From Parageobacillus caldoxylosilyticus NBRC 107762 (lineage in GTDB: Bacteria > Bacillota > Bacilli > Bacillales > Anoxybacillaceae), in the NCBI RefSeq assembly GCF_000632715.1, contig NZ_BAWO01000005.1:1-64000 (forward strand): 64,000 nt of DNA, in the 5' to 3' direction. The notes beneath the pieces are model-generated. The model saw only the letters and a program-made list of their open reading frames with translations, did not search any database and was not told the origin of the DNA. Positions 36,087 to 47,292 of the stretch are shown piece after piece (position 1 is the first letter of the stretch; each line of letters begins with the position of its first letter). The position numbers and the translations under genes are program-made.

Positions 36087-36365
36087 TTAAAACCACTCAA
36101 ATGTCGTGACCGTCCTTTCCAATTCTGGAAAGGAGTCGATCAAAGCAAGCGCCCGCTGCAGCTCGCGCTCGGTTGTCGCCCGGCTCGACGTAATCGCGAC
36201 CATTCCGAGCGTCGTCCGCTGCCAGACGTTTTGGTGATCGATTTCGGCCACGGATATATTATATTTTTGTTTTAGCCGTGTTATTATTCGCTGCAGGACG
36301 GCCCGCTTTTCTTTTAATGACTGTGCGTTATAAATAACGCATTCACAGGCGACAAAGCCGATCAC
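36087..36365 (-). CDS. ylxP: YlxP (DUF503)
   Basis: This 92-residue protein is of the DUF503/YlxP family, a small alpha/beta protein of uncertain role found between infB and rbfA; Bacillus studies link it to ribosome function. It has [18 protein letters not shown] near 16-33. Its GTG overlaps the infB stop by 4 nt, indicating coupling. Confidence 0.9.
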   Translation of the reverse strand: MIGFVACECVIYNAQSLKEKRAVLQRIITRLKQKYNISVAEIDHQNVWQRTTLGMVAITSSRATTERELQRALALIDSFPELERTVTTFEWF

Positions 36366-38563
36366 TGTCTTTTCACTTCCTGCATAATGTAGGCTTCAAT
36401 AATGTCTCCTTCTTTAATATCGTTAAAGTTTTTAATCGTCAAACCGCATTCATATCCTTGCATGACTTCTTTCACATCGTCTTTAAAGCGTTTCAAGGAA
36501 TCGATTTCTCCTTCGTAAATGACAATGCCTTGGCGGATCAGGCGGACTTTGCTGTCGCGCGTAATTTTTCCATCGGTTACATAGCATCCGGCAATCGTTC
36601 CAACTTTCGATACTTTAAACGTTTGCCGGACTTCAGCTTGGCCGATGACTTTTTCTTCATATTCCGGATCGAGCATTCCTTTCATCGCCGCTTCAATTTC
36701 TTCAATGACCTTATAGATGATGCGATGCAGACGAATGTCAACTTTTTCGGATTCAGCGACGCGTTTCGCATTGGAGTCCGGACGGACATTAAAGCCGATG
36801 ACAATGGCGTTGGAAGTCGTTGCTAAAAGAATATCCGATTCGGTAATCGCGCCAACAGCGGCATGGATGATTTTGACGCGCACTCCTTCGACATCGATCT
36901 TTTGCAGCGCGGCAACAAGCGCTTCTACCGACCCTTGCACATCCGCTTTGACAATAATATTTAATTCTTTCATTTCGCCTTGCTTAATTTGTTCAAAGAG
37001 GTCATCTAGGCTAACGCGCGCTTTCATGCTGCGTTGTTCCATTAATTGTTTTTGTGCACGCGCTTCTGCGATTTGCCGTGCTTTTTTCTCATCTTCAAAC
37101 ACCATGAAGCGGTCTCCAGCCTGCGGCACTTCATGAAGGCCGGTGATTTCGACAGGGGTGGAAGGACCGGCTTCTTTCACACGACGTCCTGTATCGTTTA
37201 CCATTGCGCGTACACGACCGTATGTGCAGCCGACGACAATCGGATCGCCGACATGCAACGTTCCTGCTTGAATAAGGAGCGTCGCCACTGGACCACGGCC
37301 TTTATCGAGTTTCGCCTCAATGACCGTTCCTGTGGCACGGCGATTTGGATTTGCTTTTAGTTCTTCCATTTCGCTGACAAGCAAAATCATTTCTAATAAA
37401 TTGTCGATTCCTTCTCCTGTTTTGGCCGAAAGTTTGCAGTAGATCGTGTCGCCGCCCCATTCTTCCGGAACGAGATTATACTCCATTAATTCTTGCATCA
37501 CGCGATCTGGATTGGCATCCGGCTTGTCGATTTTGTTAATGGCCACAATAATAGGGACATTAGCCGCTTTCGCATGGTTAATCGCTTCTACCGTTTGCGG
37601 CATGACGCCGTCATCAGCAGCGACGACAAGCACAACGATGTCCGTTACTTGCGCACCTCTTGCCCGCATCGTCGTAAACGCTTCGTGTCCCGGCGTATCA
37701 AGGAACGTAATTTTTTTGCCGTTGACCGTAACTTGATAAGCGCCGATATGCTGCGTAATGCCGCCTGCTTCTTGCTCTGTCACTTTCGAATGGCGAATGG
37801 AATCAAGCAACGTCGTTTTTCCATGGTCGACGTGGCCCATAATCGTAACCACCGGCGGCCGCTCCACTAAATCTTCAGGGGCGTCAACAATTTCAATCGA
37901 CTCAAAGTTCGTTTCATCAATGACTACTTTTTCTTCTACTTCCACTCCGTAATCAGAACAAATGAGTTCGATCGCATCTTTATCCAAATCTTGGTTAATC
38001 GTCGCCATCACGCCGAGCATAAACAGCTTTTTAATAATTTCCGATGGCTCGCGGCCAAGCTTTTTCGCCAGCTCGGCAACGGTCAGCGATCCTTCAAACG
38101 TAATTTTTTTCGGAAGCTCTTTTTCTTTTTTCGCCGGCTGTTCTTGTTGCACTGGCTGCGGCTGATGGACTTTTGCTTTTACTTTGCCTTTATGTTTCTT
38201 CTTATGCTGATGGAAAATTTTCTTTTCTTGCTGCTGCAACTGCAAATCGTGTTTTTTTCCTTCCTTGCTTTTATTTGCTCCTTTTTTCTTCGCAACTTTT
38301 GCTTTGACTACTTCCTCTTCATCGTCAAAATCATCCACATAGGTTTTCGTTTTTGCCGGAGCCGGACGTTTTTCCTTCGGAGCAGAAGCTTGCGGCTGTT
38401 CGCTTTTTTTATTGTACGTATGGTCCAGCTTCTCCACCACTTCCGGCTCTAATGTTGACATATGATTCGTTACTTCAATATTCATTTCTTTCAATTTATG
38501 AATCACATCTTTACTCGGTACATTATTTTTTTTCGCGTACTCATATACACGCATTTTAGACAT
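36362..38563 (-). CDS. infB: Translation initiation factor IF-2
   Basis: IF-2 places initiator tRNA on the 30S subunit and promotes subunit joining. The 733-residue protein has an N-terminal IF2N helix domain (about 1-55) and a Lys/Gln-rich linker (about 60-160). A second IF2N domain follows, then the G domain with GHVDHGKTT (near 244), DTPGHE and NKID, and domains II-IV ending in the fMet-tRNA-binding barrel. I chose ATG at 38563 ([12 protein letters not shown]), after GGGGGTGA; the longer frame adds eight residues with no site. A shorter IF-2 form from an internal start is possible but not resolved. Confidence 0.97.
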   Translation of the reverse strand: MSKMRVYEYAKKNNVPSKDVIHKLKEMNIEVTNHMSTLEPEVVEKLDHTYNKKSEQPQASAPKEKRPAPAKTKTYVDDFDDEEEVVKAKVAKKKGANKSKEGKKHDLQLQQQEKKIFHQHKKKHKGKVKAKVHQPQPVQQEQPAKKEKELPKKITFEGSLTVAELAKKLGREPSEIIKKLFMLGVMATINQDLDKDAIELICSDYGVEVEEKVVIDETNFESIEIVDAPEDLVERPPVVTIMGHVDHGKTTLLDSIRHSKVTEQEAGGITQHIGAYQVTVNGKKITFLDTPGHEAFTTMRARGAQVTDIVVLVVAADDGVMPQTVEAINHAKAANVPIIVAINKIDKPDANPDRVMQELMEYNLVPEEWGGDTIYCKLSAKTGEGIDNLLEMILLVSEMEELKANPNRRATGTVIEAKLDKGRGPVATLLIQAGTLHVGDPIVVGCTYGRVRAMVNDTGRRVKEAGPSTPVEITGLHEVPQAGDRFMVFEDEKKARQIAEARAQKQLMEQRSMKARVSLDDLFEQIKQGEMKELNIIVKADVQGSVEALVAALQKIDVEGVRVKIIHAAVGAITESDILLATTSNAIVIGFNVRPDSNAKRVAESEKVDIRLHRIIYKVIEEIEAAMKGMLDPEYEEKVIGQAEVRQTFKVSKVGTIAGCYVTDGKITRDSKVRLIRQGIVIYEGEIDSLKRFKDDVKEVMQGYECGLTIKNFNDIKEGDIIEAYIMQEVKRQ

Positions 38564-38567
38564 AGAT

Positions 38568-38885
38568 TCACCCCCATAAAGATCCATCGAGCATTGTCCT
38601 TAGTTTGTTTGCAAACCCTTCATCCATAACGGCGACAACGACGCGGGCGTCTTTGCCGATCGCATGCCCGAGCGTATAACGGTCTGAAACTTTCCGGAGC
38701 GGAACGCCATAGGAAGAGCATTTATCGGTAATTTTTTTGGCCGTATTTTCCGATGCATCTTCCGCCAAAAGGACGAGTTTCGCCTTGCCGCTACGAATTT
38801 CCTTGACCGTTAGCTCCTCGCCTGAAATGACTTTTCCTGCTCGATTCGCTAATCCTAATAACGATGCCCAGCGTTCATTGCCCAT
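38568..38885 (-). CDS. ylxQ: YlxQ, L7Ae-family RNA-binding protein
   Basis: This 105-residue L7Ae/L30e-fold protein probably binds kink-turn RNA; YlxQ is closely related to YbxF. The motif [16 protein letters not shown] near 9-24 and [16 protein letters not shown] near 36 match the family. It overlaps ylxR by 11 nt and precedes infB by 4 bp. Confidence 0.92.
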   Translation of the reverse strand: MGNERWASLLGLANRAGKVISGEELTVKEIRSGKAKLVLLAEDASENTAKKITDKCSSYGVPLRKVSDRYTLGHAIGKDARVVVAVMDEGFANKLRTMLDGSLWG

Positions 38886-39165
38886 TTTCGGCTTTTGTCT
38901 CCTTCTCCGCTAGCTGAAGCAGCTCATCATAGAGCGTATCGGCAATGTCCGCTTTTAAATGATGGGCTAAAATATTTTTCTTTTTCGCCAATAAAATGCA
39001 CTCTTTGTCTAGCGTAATGTACGCACCGCGCCCCGCCTTTTTCCCGGTCGGATCGATCGAAACTTCCCCGTCTTTCGAGCGGACGATGCGCACCATTTCT
39101 TTTTTTGGCTTCATTTCACCAGTCACGACGCATTTTCGCAACGGAATTTTCTTTTGGCTCGCCAC
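38875..39165 (-). CDS. ylxR: YlxR (RnpM-type) nucleic-acid-binding protein
   Basis: This 96-residue basic protein is of the YlxR family. It has [19 protein letters not shown] (about 11-29) and GRGAYI (near 45). The family was described as a nucleoid/RNA-binding regulator and, more recently, as an RNase P modulator named RnpM. GTG at 39165 follows a G-rich site. It lies between nusA and ylxQ. Confidence 0.92.
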   Translation of the reverse strand: MASQKKIPLRKCVVTGEMKPKKEMVRIVRSKDGEVSIDPTGKKAGRGAYITLDKECILLAKKKNILAHHLKADIADTLYDELLQLAEKETKAENGQ

Positions 39166-39177
39166 ACGGATCCCCCC

Positions 39178-40323
39178 TCACTCGATTTCCTCTTGTAAAT
39201 CGAATGATTGGTCGCTGTCATTTTCATTATCAACCGGCATCTCTTCCGAATCAAGCAAAGTGGATTGCGCATATGGATCAATTCCCATCTCGCGCGCTTC
39301 CGTTTCGCTTTTAATATCAATTTTCCAGTTTGTCAGCTTCGCCGCCAGCCGCGCGTTTTGCCCCCGCTTGCCGATCGCTAATGACAGCTGATAATCCGGT
39401 ACGATCACCGTCGTCGCTTTTTGCGCTTCGTTGACAATGACGCGCAGCACTTTTGCCGGGCTCAATGCGTTGGCGACAAATTCGACTGGATCGGCCGACC
39501 AGCGGACGATATCAATTTTTTCTCCATGCAGCTCTTCGACAATCGCTTGCACGCGTTGTCCTTTTGGACCGACACATGCCCCGACCGGATCTACTTCCGG
39601 ATTGTCGGAATGAACGGAAATTTTCGAGCGGTCCCCCGCTTCGCGGGCAATGGATTTAATTTCGACCGTGCCGTCGTAAATTTCTGGAACTTCCAGTTCA
39701 AAAAGACGTTTCAGCAATCCCGGGTGCGTGCGCGATACAAAAATTTGCGGCCCTTTTGTCGTTTTTTCTACTTTTGTAATATACACTTTGATGCGATCAT
39801 GCGGTTTGTATGTTTCATTCGGCATTTGTTCGCTTGCCGGCAGCAATGCTTCCGTTTTCCCGAGGCTGACGTAAACAAAACGTGGATCGACGCGCTGGAC
39901 AATCCCGGTCATAATATCTTCTTCGCGGTCAAGAAATTCGGCGTAAATCACGCTTCGTTCCGCTTCGCGCACACGCTGGGTGACTACTTGTTTCGCCGTT
40001 TGCGCCGCAATGCGTCCAAAATCTTTCGGCGTCACTTCTATCTCCACCACATCGCCGACTTGATAATTCGGATTGATCCGCTGCGCCTCCTCTAAAGAAA
40101 TTTCCAGACGGGGATCATTGACTTCTTCAACTACATCTTTGCGAGCGAGGACACGGATCGTACCCGTCTCCATATTTAAATCGACCCGCACGTTTTGCGC
40201 CTGCCCGAAATTGCGCTTGTAGGCGGAAATAATCGCTGCTTCAATCGCTTCTATTACCACTTCTTTGCTAATGCCTTTTTCACGGATAATATCCGCTAAG
40301 GCATCGAGTAATTGCGTATTCAT
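39178..40323 (-). CDS. nusA: Transcription termination/antitermination factor NusA
   Basis: NusA binds RNA polymerase and nascent RNA and promotes pausing and intrinsic termination. The 381-residue protein has the N-terminal polymerase-binding domain (about 1-125), an S1 domain (about 135-200) and two KH domains (about 230-345; VGACVGPKGQRVQAI and SLAIGKRGQNARLA). A short acidic tail ends it, as is normal for Bacillus, which lacks the E. coli C-terminal repeats. It is the second gene of the operon; the upstream leader may be a target of NusA itself. Confidence 0.97.
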   Translation of the reverse strand: MNTQLLDALADIIREKGISKEVVIEAIEAAIISAYKRNFGQAQNVRVDLNMETGTIRVLARKDVVEEVNDPRLEISLEEAQRINPNYQVGDVVEIEVTPKDFGRIAAQTAKQVVTQRVREAERSVIYAEFLDREEDIMTGIVQRVDPRFVYVSLGKTEALLPASEQMPNETYKPHDRIKVYITKVEKTTKGPQIFVSRTHPGLLKRLFELEVPEIYDGTVEIKSIAREAGDRSKISVHSDNPEVDPVGACVGPKGQRVQAIVEELHGEKIDIVRWSADPVEFVANALSPAKVLRVIVNEAQKATTVIVPDYQLSLAIGKRGQNARLAAKLTNWKIDIKSETEAREMGIDPYAQSTLLDSEEMPVDNENDSDQSFDLQEEIE

Positions 40324-40347
40324 GAAACGAAAATCCCCCTTTTACCA

Positions 40348-40821
40348 TTAAAAAAAGATAACAGCAAGTCTAGCGCTCGCCACTTTTTCATACGGAATAA
40401 CGACCGTTTTTTTACGAGCTCTGTCTTTTACCGTAATCGATACGGTAGTTCCGTCAAAATCGGTTAGTTCGCCTTCGAACTCTTTTTCTCCTTCAATTGG
40501 CTCATACGTTTTTATATATACATTTTTCCCAATCGCTCTCGTAAAATCTTTTGCATTTTTTAATGGTCGTTCCGCTCCAGGCGAAGAAACTTCAAGGAAA
40601 TAGTTATGCGGAATCGGATCGATTTCATCTAATTTTTCACTCAGTTTTTCGCTGACGATGCCGCATTGTTCGATGTCGACCCCGTCTTCGGAGTCAATGA
40701 AGACGCGCAAAAACCAATTTTTCCCTTCTTTTACATATTCGATATCCACTAGCTCTAAATTCATGTCGGCAAGAATTGGCGTGACTAGCTCTTCGACGAT
40801 CTCTGTCACTTTTTTGCTCAT
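40348..40821 (-). CDS. rimP: Ribosome maturation factor RimP
   Basis: RimP assists early 30S assembly around S12 and S5. The 157-residue protein has the two-domain family layout: [20 protein letters not shown] and an [10 protein letters not shown] segment, then an SH3-like C-terminal half. I chose ATG at 40821 after AGGAGGAAAAGA; an in-frame extension of 99 nt upstream runs across leader hairpins. It heads the nusA-infB operon. Confidence 0.95.
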   Translation of the reverse strand: MSKKVTEIVEELVTPILADMNLELVDIEYVKEGKNWFLRVFIDSEDGVDIEQCGIVSEKLSEKLDEIDPIPHNYFLEVSSPGAERPLKNAKDFTRAIGKNVYIKTYEPIEGEKEFEGELTDFDGTTVSITVKDRARKKTVVIPYEKVASARLAVIFF

Positions 40822-40868
40822 TCTTTTCCTCCTAACGTAGAGAAACTGCATCGCTTCGTTATAACGAG

Positions 40869-40893
40869 AAAATCCCCTGCACATTTGCGGGGA
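40869..40893 (-). terminator. Weak attenuator-like hairpin in the rimP-nusA leader
   Basis: On the minus strand UCCCC-GC pairs with GC-GGGGA (one bulged A, 6-nt loop), followed only by UUUUCUCGUU. The poor U tract is typical of terminators that need NusA. NusA-dependent autoregulation at this position has been reported for Bacillus subtilis; assignment here is by analogy. Confidence 0.5.
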
Positions 40894-40924
40894 ATGAAAA
40901 ATAATCGGCATCCAATTCAAGACG

Positions 40925-40948
40925 AAAGAGTGGGTTTCCCCACTCTTT
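40925..40948 (-). promoter_or_regulatory. GAAA-tetraloop hairpin near the 5' end of the rimP-nusA mRNA
   Basis: A perfect 10-bp helix, AAAGAGTGGG with CCCACTCTTT, is closed by GAAA on the minus strand. It lies about 26 nt after the predicted start. No T run follows, so it is not a terminator; 5' stabilisation or protein binding is possible. Confidence 0.55.
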
Positions 40949-40980
40949 GCTTACCCATTATCTTTACCAATTCCACTAAA

Positions 40981-41009
40981 ACTATAACATATTGGAAAAT
41001 ATATTGCAA
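40981..41009 (-). promoter_or_regulatory. Sigma-A promoter of the rimP-nusA-infB operon
   Basis: Minus strand: -35 TTGCAA (41009-41004), 17-nt spacer, -10 TATAGT (40986-40981). The predicted mRNA leader is about 150 nt. Confidence 0.8.
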
Positions 41010-41084
41010 TGGGCAAACAGCATAATACACTGCTTGCGGCCGGTTTTTCGCCCCGCCAAAGCTACGGACGACGGCGGACCAAAT

Positions 41085-44000
41085 TTAAAATAAGGAAAGC
41101 TGATTATGATCTGGCAGCGAATCGAGGCAGCCGCGGCTCTCTAAGTATTCCATCAACGTTTTGGAAAGTTTTCCGCGCTGCTGCAAATCTTCTTTCGATA
41201 AAAACTCTCCTTCTTCGCGAGCGCGCACGATGTTGAGCGCTACGTTCGTGCCGAGGCCCGGGATCGCGTTAAACGGCGGAATAAGCGAATTGCCGTCAAT
41301 GACAAATTCGGTAGCCTGCGAACGATAAAGATCAATATTTTTAAAGGAGAAGCCGCGTTCACACATTTCTAGGGCGACTTCTAATACCGTCAGCAAGCTT
41401 TTTTCTTTGGCCGTTGCATTGAGCCCTTTCGCATGGATTTCTTCAATGCGCTTGCGAATGGCGGCAGAACCTTTGATCATCGCGTCCAAATCAAAGTCTT
41501 CCGCGCGTACCGTAAAGTACGTCGCATAGTACAAAAGCGGATGGTGCACTTTAAAGTAGGCGATGCGGACCGCCATTAATACATACGCGGTAGCGTGCGC
41601 TTTCGGGAACATATACTTAATTTTTTTGCATGATTCAATATACCACTCCGGCACGTTGTGTTTGCGCATTTCTTCCTCGAATTCCGGCGTCAGCCCTTTT
41701 CCTTTCCGCACCGATTCCATAATTTTAAAGGCAAGCGAAGGCTCGAGTCCGCGGTAAATCAAATAAACCATAATGTCGTCGCGGCAGCCGATCACCTCAG
41801 AAAGCGTGCACGTGCCGTTTTGGATCAGCTCTTGCGCATTGCCAAGCCAGACATCTGTCCCGTGCGAAAGACCGGAAATTTGCACAAGCTCCGAAAATGT
41901 TTTCGGCTTCGTTTCTTCAAGCATCTGGCGGACAAAGCGCGTTCCGAACTCCGGAATGCCTATCGTGCCGACGTTGCACATAATTTGTTCCGGCGTGACA
42001 CCAAGCGATTCGGTGCTGCTGAAAATTTTCATCACTTCAGGGTCATCGGTCGGAATCGTTTTTGGATCGATGCCGCTTAAATCTTGAAGCATGCGGATGA
42101 CCGTCGGATCGTCGTGCCCAAGAATATCCAGCTTCAAAAGATTGTCATGAATGGAGTGGAAATCAAAATGTGTCGTGCGCCATTCGGAACTCGTATCATC
42201 GGCTGGATATTGAATCGGCGTGAAATCGTAAATTTCCATATAGTCGGGAACAACGATAATACCGCCCGGATGCTGTCCTGTCGTCCGTTTTACTCCGGTG
42301 CATCCCGCGGCAAGGCGGTCGATTTCCGCTCCGCGCAGCTGCAAGTTTAAATCGTTCGCATATCCTTTGACAAAACCGTACGCCGTTTTATCGGCGACGG
42401 TGCCGATCGTCCCTGCGCGGTATACGTTATCTTCCCCGAACAGCACTTTCGTATAGTTATGGGCGCGCGGCTGGTATTCGCCGGAAAAATTCAAGTCGAT
42501 ATCTGGGACTTTGTCGCCTTTAAAGCCAAGGAACGTCTCAAACGGAATATCATGCCCGTCTTTCTTATACTTTGTTCCGCATTGCGGACAGTTTTTATCC
42601 GGCAAATCAAATCCGGAGCCGACCGACCCGTCATTGAAAAATTCCGAGTGCTTGCAATTCGGGCAGACGTAGTGCGGCGGCAACGGGTTGACTTCAGTAA
42701 TTTCCGTCATCGTCGCCACAAACGAAGAACCGACCGAACCGCGCGAACCGACGAGGTAGCCGTCATCGAGCGACTTTTTCACGAGTTTATGGGAAATTAA
42801 ATAAATAACGGCAAACCCGTGTCCGATGATGCTTTTCAATTCTTTTTCCAGACGCTCTTCGACAATTTTCGGCAATGGATCGCCGTAAATTTCTTTGGCA
42901 CGGCGATAGCTCATTTCGCGGATTTCCTCTTCCGCTCCTTCGATGCGCGGCGTATACAGCTTATCTTTAATCGGCTTTACTTCGCCGATCAGGTCAGCGA
43001 TTTTTTGCGTATTGGTCACAACGATTTCTTTCGCCTTTTCTTCTCCTAAAAAGGAGAAACACTCAAGCATCTCATCGGTCGTGCGGAAATAGACGTCCGG
43101 CAGCTCATAACGGTTGAGCGGATTGGCCCCGCCTTGGGAATGAATTAAAATTTTGCGGTAAATTTTATCTTCTGGATTTAAATAATGAACGTTTCCGGTT
43201 GCAACGACAGGGATGTTTAATTTTTCGCCAAGCATGACGATTTTCCGGATAATTTCTTTAATCATGCTTTCGTCTTTGACGTAATCCATTTCAATCAACG
43301 GTTTGTACACTTCCGGCGGATGCACTTCAAGAAAATCGTAAAATTTGGCGATTTCCTCGACCTCTTCCGGCGCTTTTTGGATCATGTTGTCAAACACTTC
43401 GCCTTTATCGCAGCCCGAGCCGACTAAAATGCCTTCGCGGTGCTGCTGCAGCACCGAACGCGGAATGCGGGGAACGCGATAGAAATATTTGACATGCGAT
43501 AACGAAACGAGCTTAAATAAATTTTTCAAGCCAACGTCATTTTGAGCAAGAAGCGTGACATGGAACGGCCGCGACAGCCGATACGATACTTCTTCTTTCG
43601 AACGCTCGTTTAACTCGTCATGGTATAAAATGCCGCGCTCCTCGGCGTCTTTCAACAGCCGCATCAGCAAATATCCGGTTGCTTCTGCGTCATAAATGGC
43701 GCGGTGGTGCTGGGTCAATTCAATATCGAACTTTTTACAAAGCGTGTTTAGACGGTGGTTTTTCAAGTCCGGATATAAAAAGCGCGCTAATTCGAGCGTA
43801 TCGATCACTGGATTGGTCACTTTGCCAAGGCCGATTTTCGCAAAACCGACATTCAAAAAGCCGATGTCAAAACTAGCGTTATGAGCGACAAGGATGCTAT
43901 CGCCAATCCAATCGTAAAATTGGCGCAGTACTTCTTCCGCATCTGGTGCATCTTTCAACATGTCATCGGTGATGCCTGTCAGTTCAATCGTTGTAATAGA

Positions 44001-45392
44001 CAGCGGATGATGCGGATTGGCGAAAGAAGTAAACCGATCGATGATTTCACCATCTCTTACTTTCACAGCGGCAAGCTCGATGATCGTATTATAGACGGCC
44101 GACAGCCCCGTCGTTTCCACGTCAAAAACGACGTACGTGTCCTCCGAAAGCAAGCGGTGCGCCTCATTGTAAGCGATCGGCACGCCGTCATCGACAATGT
44201 TTGCCTCCACGCCGTATAACACTTTCATATCGTATTTTTTTGCGGCGCTATATGCTTCTGGAAATGATTGGACAACAGCGTGATCGGTCACGGCGATTGC
44301 CGGATGGCCCCATTTTTTGGCCTGTTCAATCAGCTTTGTCACGGACGTGACGGCATCCATTTGGCTCATCGGCGTATGCAAGTGAAGCTCTACCCGTTTT
44401 TCTCCTTCCGGCGCCGTATCTTGCCGCTCTTTTGCTTTTATTTCGTTAATATCGTTGGCGATAATTACAAGATCGCGGACAAACGTATCGTTTTGCACGC
44501 TTCCCCTTACTTTCACCCACATGCCTTTTTTGACATCGGCCATCAGTTCGGCATCTTCTTTATCACGGGAAAACATTTTTACTAATATGGAGTTTGTGTA
44601 ATCGGTAATTTTTAGTGTTAATAACGTCCGCCCGCTTTTTAATTCGCTCATTTCTACGTCAAAGACATATCCTTGCACGACGACGCGCCGCTCTTCTTCG
44701 ACGATGCTGTCTAGCGTGCGGACTTCCTCGTCCTCTCTAATTGGATAACCGATCACAATCGGACCTGCCGGCGTATCCGCCGCCCGCTCTTCATTCGCCT
44801 CTTTCGTCATCTCTGAGAGCGCTGCTAAAGCGCGCTCGGCATCTTCTTGCTGTTTTTGCGCTAGAAATTGCTCCATTTCTTTTTCCGGCTGCTTGACTTC
44901 CGTTTCGAGCTGCAACAGCGGAAAACCAAACGACTGATACACTTCCGCTATTTTTCTCGAAAAACGGCGTTTTACCGCGAGCGCTTCGGCTTCATTGCGG
45001 ACGGTAACGAATAGTTTATTTCCCTTTACTGTTGGAATTTGATTATGAAGCCACGATAAAAGCGGGGAAATTCCTTCTTGCAATTCCTTTAAGCAGAGCT
45101 GCCAATAGCCGCGGACATCCGCTTCCGTAAAGTGCGAATCTGCCGTTTGGATCGTATATTTGACGTTTGCGATATGATGAAACGCCTGAACTAATTTCTC
45201 CGTAAACAGCTCATACACTTGGCACGGCAAAATTTTCGGAAGCTGGAAATAAAAATGCCAGCATTTTTGTTCCTTCTCCACTACTAGTTTGAGAATGCCT
45301 GCTTCACGGAAATAAGGTGCGAATTCGTCAGACGTCAACTGCAGCTGCTGCAACAATACTTGAAATCGTTCTTTTTGCTCGTTCGTTAACAT
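41085..45392 (-). CDS. polC: DNA polymerase III PolC-type
   Basis: PolC is the replicative polymerase of low-GC Gram-positive bacteria. The 1435-residue protein has an N-terminal domain and an OB fold (about 225-320). A PHP domain, starting [10 protein letters not shown] near 330, is split by the 3'-5' exonuclease insertion (VFDVETTGL near 420 to about 590). The palm and fingers carry a four-Cys zinc site (CPNC ... CPQC near 905-945) and [12 protein letters not shown]-terminal clamp-binding QLSLF ends the protein. I chose ATG at 45392; an in-frame start 24 nt upstream overlaps the ribosome-binding region. It follows proS after a terminator. Confidence 0.98.
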   Translation of the reverse strand: MLTNEQKERFQVLLQQLQLTSDEFAPYFREAGILKLVVEKEQKCWHFYFQLPKILPCQVYELFTEKLVQAFHHIANVKYTIQTADSHFTEADVRGYWQLCLKELQEGISPLLSWLHNQIPTVKGNKLFVTVRNEAEALAVKRRFSRKIAEVYQSFGFPLLQLETEVKQPEKEMEQFLAQKQQEDAERALAALSEMTKEANEERAADTPAGPIVIGYPIREDEEVRTLDSIVEEERRVVVQGYVFDVEMSELKSGRTLLTLKITDYTNSILVKMFSRDKEDAELMADVKKGMWVKVRGSVQNDTFVRDLVIIANDINEIKAKERQDTAPEGEKRVELHLHTPMSQMDAVTSVTKLIEQAKKWGHPAIAVTDHAVVQSFPEAYSAAKKYDMKVLYGVEANIVDDGVPIAYNEAHRLLSEDTYVVFDVETTGLSAVYNTIIELAAVKVRDGEIIDRFTSFANPHHPLSITTIELTGITDDMLKDAPDAEEVLRQFYDWIGDSILVAHNASFDIGFLNVGFAKIGLGKVTNPVIDTLELARFLYPDLKNHRLNTLCKKFDIELTQHHRAIYDAEATGYLLMRLLKDAEERGILYHDELNERSKEEVSYRLSRPFHVTLLAQNDVGLKNLFKLVSLSHVKYFYRVPRIPRSVLQQHREGILVGSGCDKGEVFDNMIQKAPEEVEEIAKFYDFLEVHPPEVYKPLIEMDYVKDESMIKEIIRKIVMLGEKLNIPVVATGNVHYLNPEDKIYRKILIHSQGGANPLNRYELPDVYFRTTDEMLECFSFLGEEKAKEIVVTNTQKIADLIGEVKPIKDKLYTPRIEGAEEEIREMSYRRAKEIYGDPLPKIVEERLEKELKSIIGHGFAVIYLISHKLVKKSLDDGYLVGSRGSVGSSFVATMTEITEVNPLPPHYVCPNCKHSEFFNDGSVGSGFDLPDKNCPQCGTKYKKDGHDIPFETFLGFKGDKVPDIDLNFSGEYQPRAHNYTKVLFGEDNVYRAGTIGTVADKTAYGFVKGYANDLNLQLRGAEIDRLAAGCTGVKRTTGQHPGGIIVVPDYMEIYDFTPIQYPADDTSSEWRTTHFDFHSIHDNLLKLDILGHDDPTVIRMLQDLSGIDPKTIPTDDPEVMKIFSSTESLGVTPEQIMCNVGTIGIPEFGTRFVRQMLEETKPKTFSELVQISGLSHGTDVWLGNAQELIQNGTCTLSEVIGCRDDIMVYLIYRGLEPSLAFKIMESVRKGKGLTPEFEEEMRKHNVPEWYIESCKKIKYMFPKAHATAYVLMAVRIAYFKVHHPLLYYATYFTVRAEDFDLDAMIKGSAAIRKRIEEIHAKGLNATAKEKSLLTVLEVALEMCERGFSFKNIDLYRSQATEFVIDGNSLIPPFNAIPGLGTNVALNIVRAREEGEFLSKEDLQQRGKLSKTLMEYLESRGCLDSLPDHNQLSLF

Positions 45393-45445
45393 GACGGCGA
45401 TCCTTTCTCCTCTCAACGAAAATTCCTCTCTTTTTCTATCATAAC

Positions 45446-45497
45446 AAAAGGGCTGTCGGAAAAGTATCTTTTCTACTTTTCATCAGCACAGCCCTTG
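45446..45497 (-). terminator. proS terminator
   Basis: A two-part hairpin on the minus strand, GGGCTGT (45494-45488 complement) with ACAGCCC and an inner GAAAAGTA/TACTTTTC helix, is followed by TTTTGTT. It lies between proS and polC. Confidence 0.8.
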
Positions 45498-45514
45498 TCC
45501 ATTTCTCTCGTTTG

Positions 45515-47215
45515 TCATTGCAGCAGACGGCGAATCGTATCAATAAGTTCATTCACCGATACTTCCATCGTTTCGCCCGTTTGCCGCACTTTTACTTCAA
45601 CGATTCCTTCACTTGCCCGTTTTCCAACCGTCACGCGAATCGGAATACCAATTAAATCGCTGTCGGCAAATTTGACGCCGGCGCGTTCCGGACGGTCATC
45701 ATATAACACTTCCAAACCGGCTTGTCCGAGCTTTTCATACCATTCATCAGCAAGCTGGCGCTGCTCGTCGTTTTTCGCGTTGACGGAAATAAGGTGAACG
45801 TCAAACGGCGCTACCGCCGCTGGCCAGACAAGACCATTTTCATCGGCAAACTGTTCGGCAATCGCCGCCACAAGACGCGAGACGCCAATGCCATAGCAGC
45901 CCATAATCATCGTTTGCGAACGGCCGTTTTCGTCCAAGTAAACCGCATTCATCGCTTCACTATATTTTGTTCCTAATTTAAAGACATGGCCGACCTCAAT
46001 TCCGCGGGCAAAGCGGATCGTTCCTTTTCCATCCGGAGACGGGTCCCCTTCCTGAATAAAGCGCAAATCAGCATATTGCGCTACAGTGAAATCGCGTTCA
46101 GGGTTTACCCCGATATAATGATATCCTTCCTCATTTGCCCCGCATACGCCGTTGACGATCGCTTTTACCGCATGATCGGCAACAACGGTAACCGCTTCTC
46201 CCACGCCAATTGGGCCAAGGGAACCGATTTCACAGTTCATCACTTGCTTCGTTTCTTCCGGTGTTGCCAGCTCTACGATCGAGGCGTCAAATAAATTTTT
46301 CACTTTGACGTCATTCGCCTCATGGTCGCCGCGGACAAGCACGAGTACGTAGCGGTCATCAACTTTGAAGAGCAGCGATTTGATGCATTTTTCCGGCGTC
46401 ACTTGTAAATAGGAAGCGACTTGTTCAATCGTTTTTTGTCCCGGTGTGTGCACTTTTTCCAAATCACGAAGCGGCTCATCGCTTTTTTCATAAGTCGTAA
46501 TGACCGGCGCCATTTCGATGTTGGCGGCATAATCGGACGCATCAGAGTAAGCGATTGTATCTTCGCCGATATCCGACAATACCATAAATTCATGCGTATC
46601 TTTTCCGCCGATCGCTCCCGAGTCAGCAATGACGGCGCGGAAATTTAAGCCGCATCTCCGGAAAATATTAGAATAAGCTTCATACATTTTTTTGTACGTT
46701 TCATCTAAGCTTTCTTGCGATGTATGGAACGAATAGGCATCTTTCATAATAAATTCGCGGCCGCGCAGCAGCCCAAAGCGCGGGCGTTTTTCATCACGGA
46801 ATTTTACCTGAATTTGATAAAGCGTCAGCGGCAGGCGCTTATATGTTTTCACTTCATCGCGCACGAGCACCGTAATCATTTCCTCATGCGTCGGCCCGAG
46901 CGCAAAATCGCGTTCATGGCGATCCTTCAGGCGCATCAGCTCCGGACCGTATGAATACCAGCGTCCAGACTGCTGCCATAATTCCGCTGGCTGCAGCGCC
47001 GGCATGAGCAATTCGATCGCTCCGGCGCGGTTCATTTCTTCGCGGATAATCGCTTCTACTTTTTGCAGCACGCGCTGTCCGAGCGGCAAAAATGTATATA
47101 CACCGCTGGCGCTTTGCCGGATAAATCCGGCGCGCAAAAGAAGCTGATGGCTTTTTACTTCCGCATCTGCCGGAACTTCTCGCAAAGTTGGAATAAACGA
47201 CTGGCTTTGTCTCAT
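45515..47215 (-). CDS. proS: Prolyl-tRNA synthetase
   Basis: ProS charges tRNA-Pro. The 566-residue bacterial-type enzyme has class II motifs ([11 protein letters not shown], motif 2 [17 protein letters not shown] near 135, motif 3 near 445). The inserted editing domain (about 225-400) removes mischarged Ala, and the anticodon-binding domain is C-terminal. Only 77 bp separate it from rseP, too little for a T-box leader. The ATG follows AGAGGTGCG. Confidence 0.97.
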   Translation of the reverse strand: MRQSQSFIPTLREVPADAEVKSHQLLLRAGFIRQSASGVYTFLPLGQRVLQKVEAIIREEMNRAGAIELLMPALQPAELWQQSGRWYSYGPELMRLKDRHERDFALGPTHEEMITVLVRDEVKTYKRLPLTLYQIQVKFRDEKRPRFGLLRGREFIMKDAYSFHTSQESLDETYKKMYEAYSNIFRRCGLNFRAVIADSGAIGGKDTHEFMVLSDIGEDTIAYSDASDYAANIEMAPVITTYEKSDEPLRDLEKVHTPGQKTIEQVASYLQVTPEKCIKSLLFKVDDRYVLVLVRGDHEANDVKVKNLFDASIVELATPEETKQVMNCEIGSLGPIGVGEAVTVVADHAVKAIVNGVCGANEEGYHYIGVNPERDFTVAQYADLRFIQEGDPSPDGKGTIRFARGIEVGHVFKLGTKYSEAMNAVYLDENGRSQTMIMGCYGIGVSRLVAAIAEQFADENGLVWPAAVAPFDVHLISVNAKNDEQRQLADEWYEKLGQAGLEVLYDDRPERAGVKFADSDLIGIPIRVTVGKRASEGIVEVKVRQTGETMEVSVNELIDTIRRLLQ

Positions 47216-47255
47216 CTTCTCGCACCTCTTTTTTCTCTATCTCTTTTGTTTTCGG

Positions 47256-47284
47256 GAAAGAAGGGAGAACATGCCCCTTCTTTC
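47256..47284 (-). other. Hairpin between rseP and proS
   Basis: A perfect 10-bp helix, GAAAGAAGGG with CCCTTCTTTC, has a 9-nt loop and no T run on either strand. It is probably a processing or stability element rather than a terminator. Confidence 0.4.
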
Positions 47285-47292
47285 ACACCATT

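Noticed and set aside
47216-47292. T-box leader for proS
   Set aside because: Only 77 bp separate proS and rseP, and nothing resembles a T-box.
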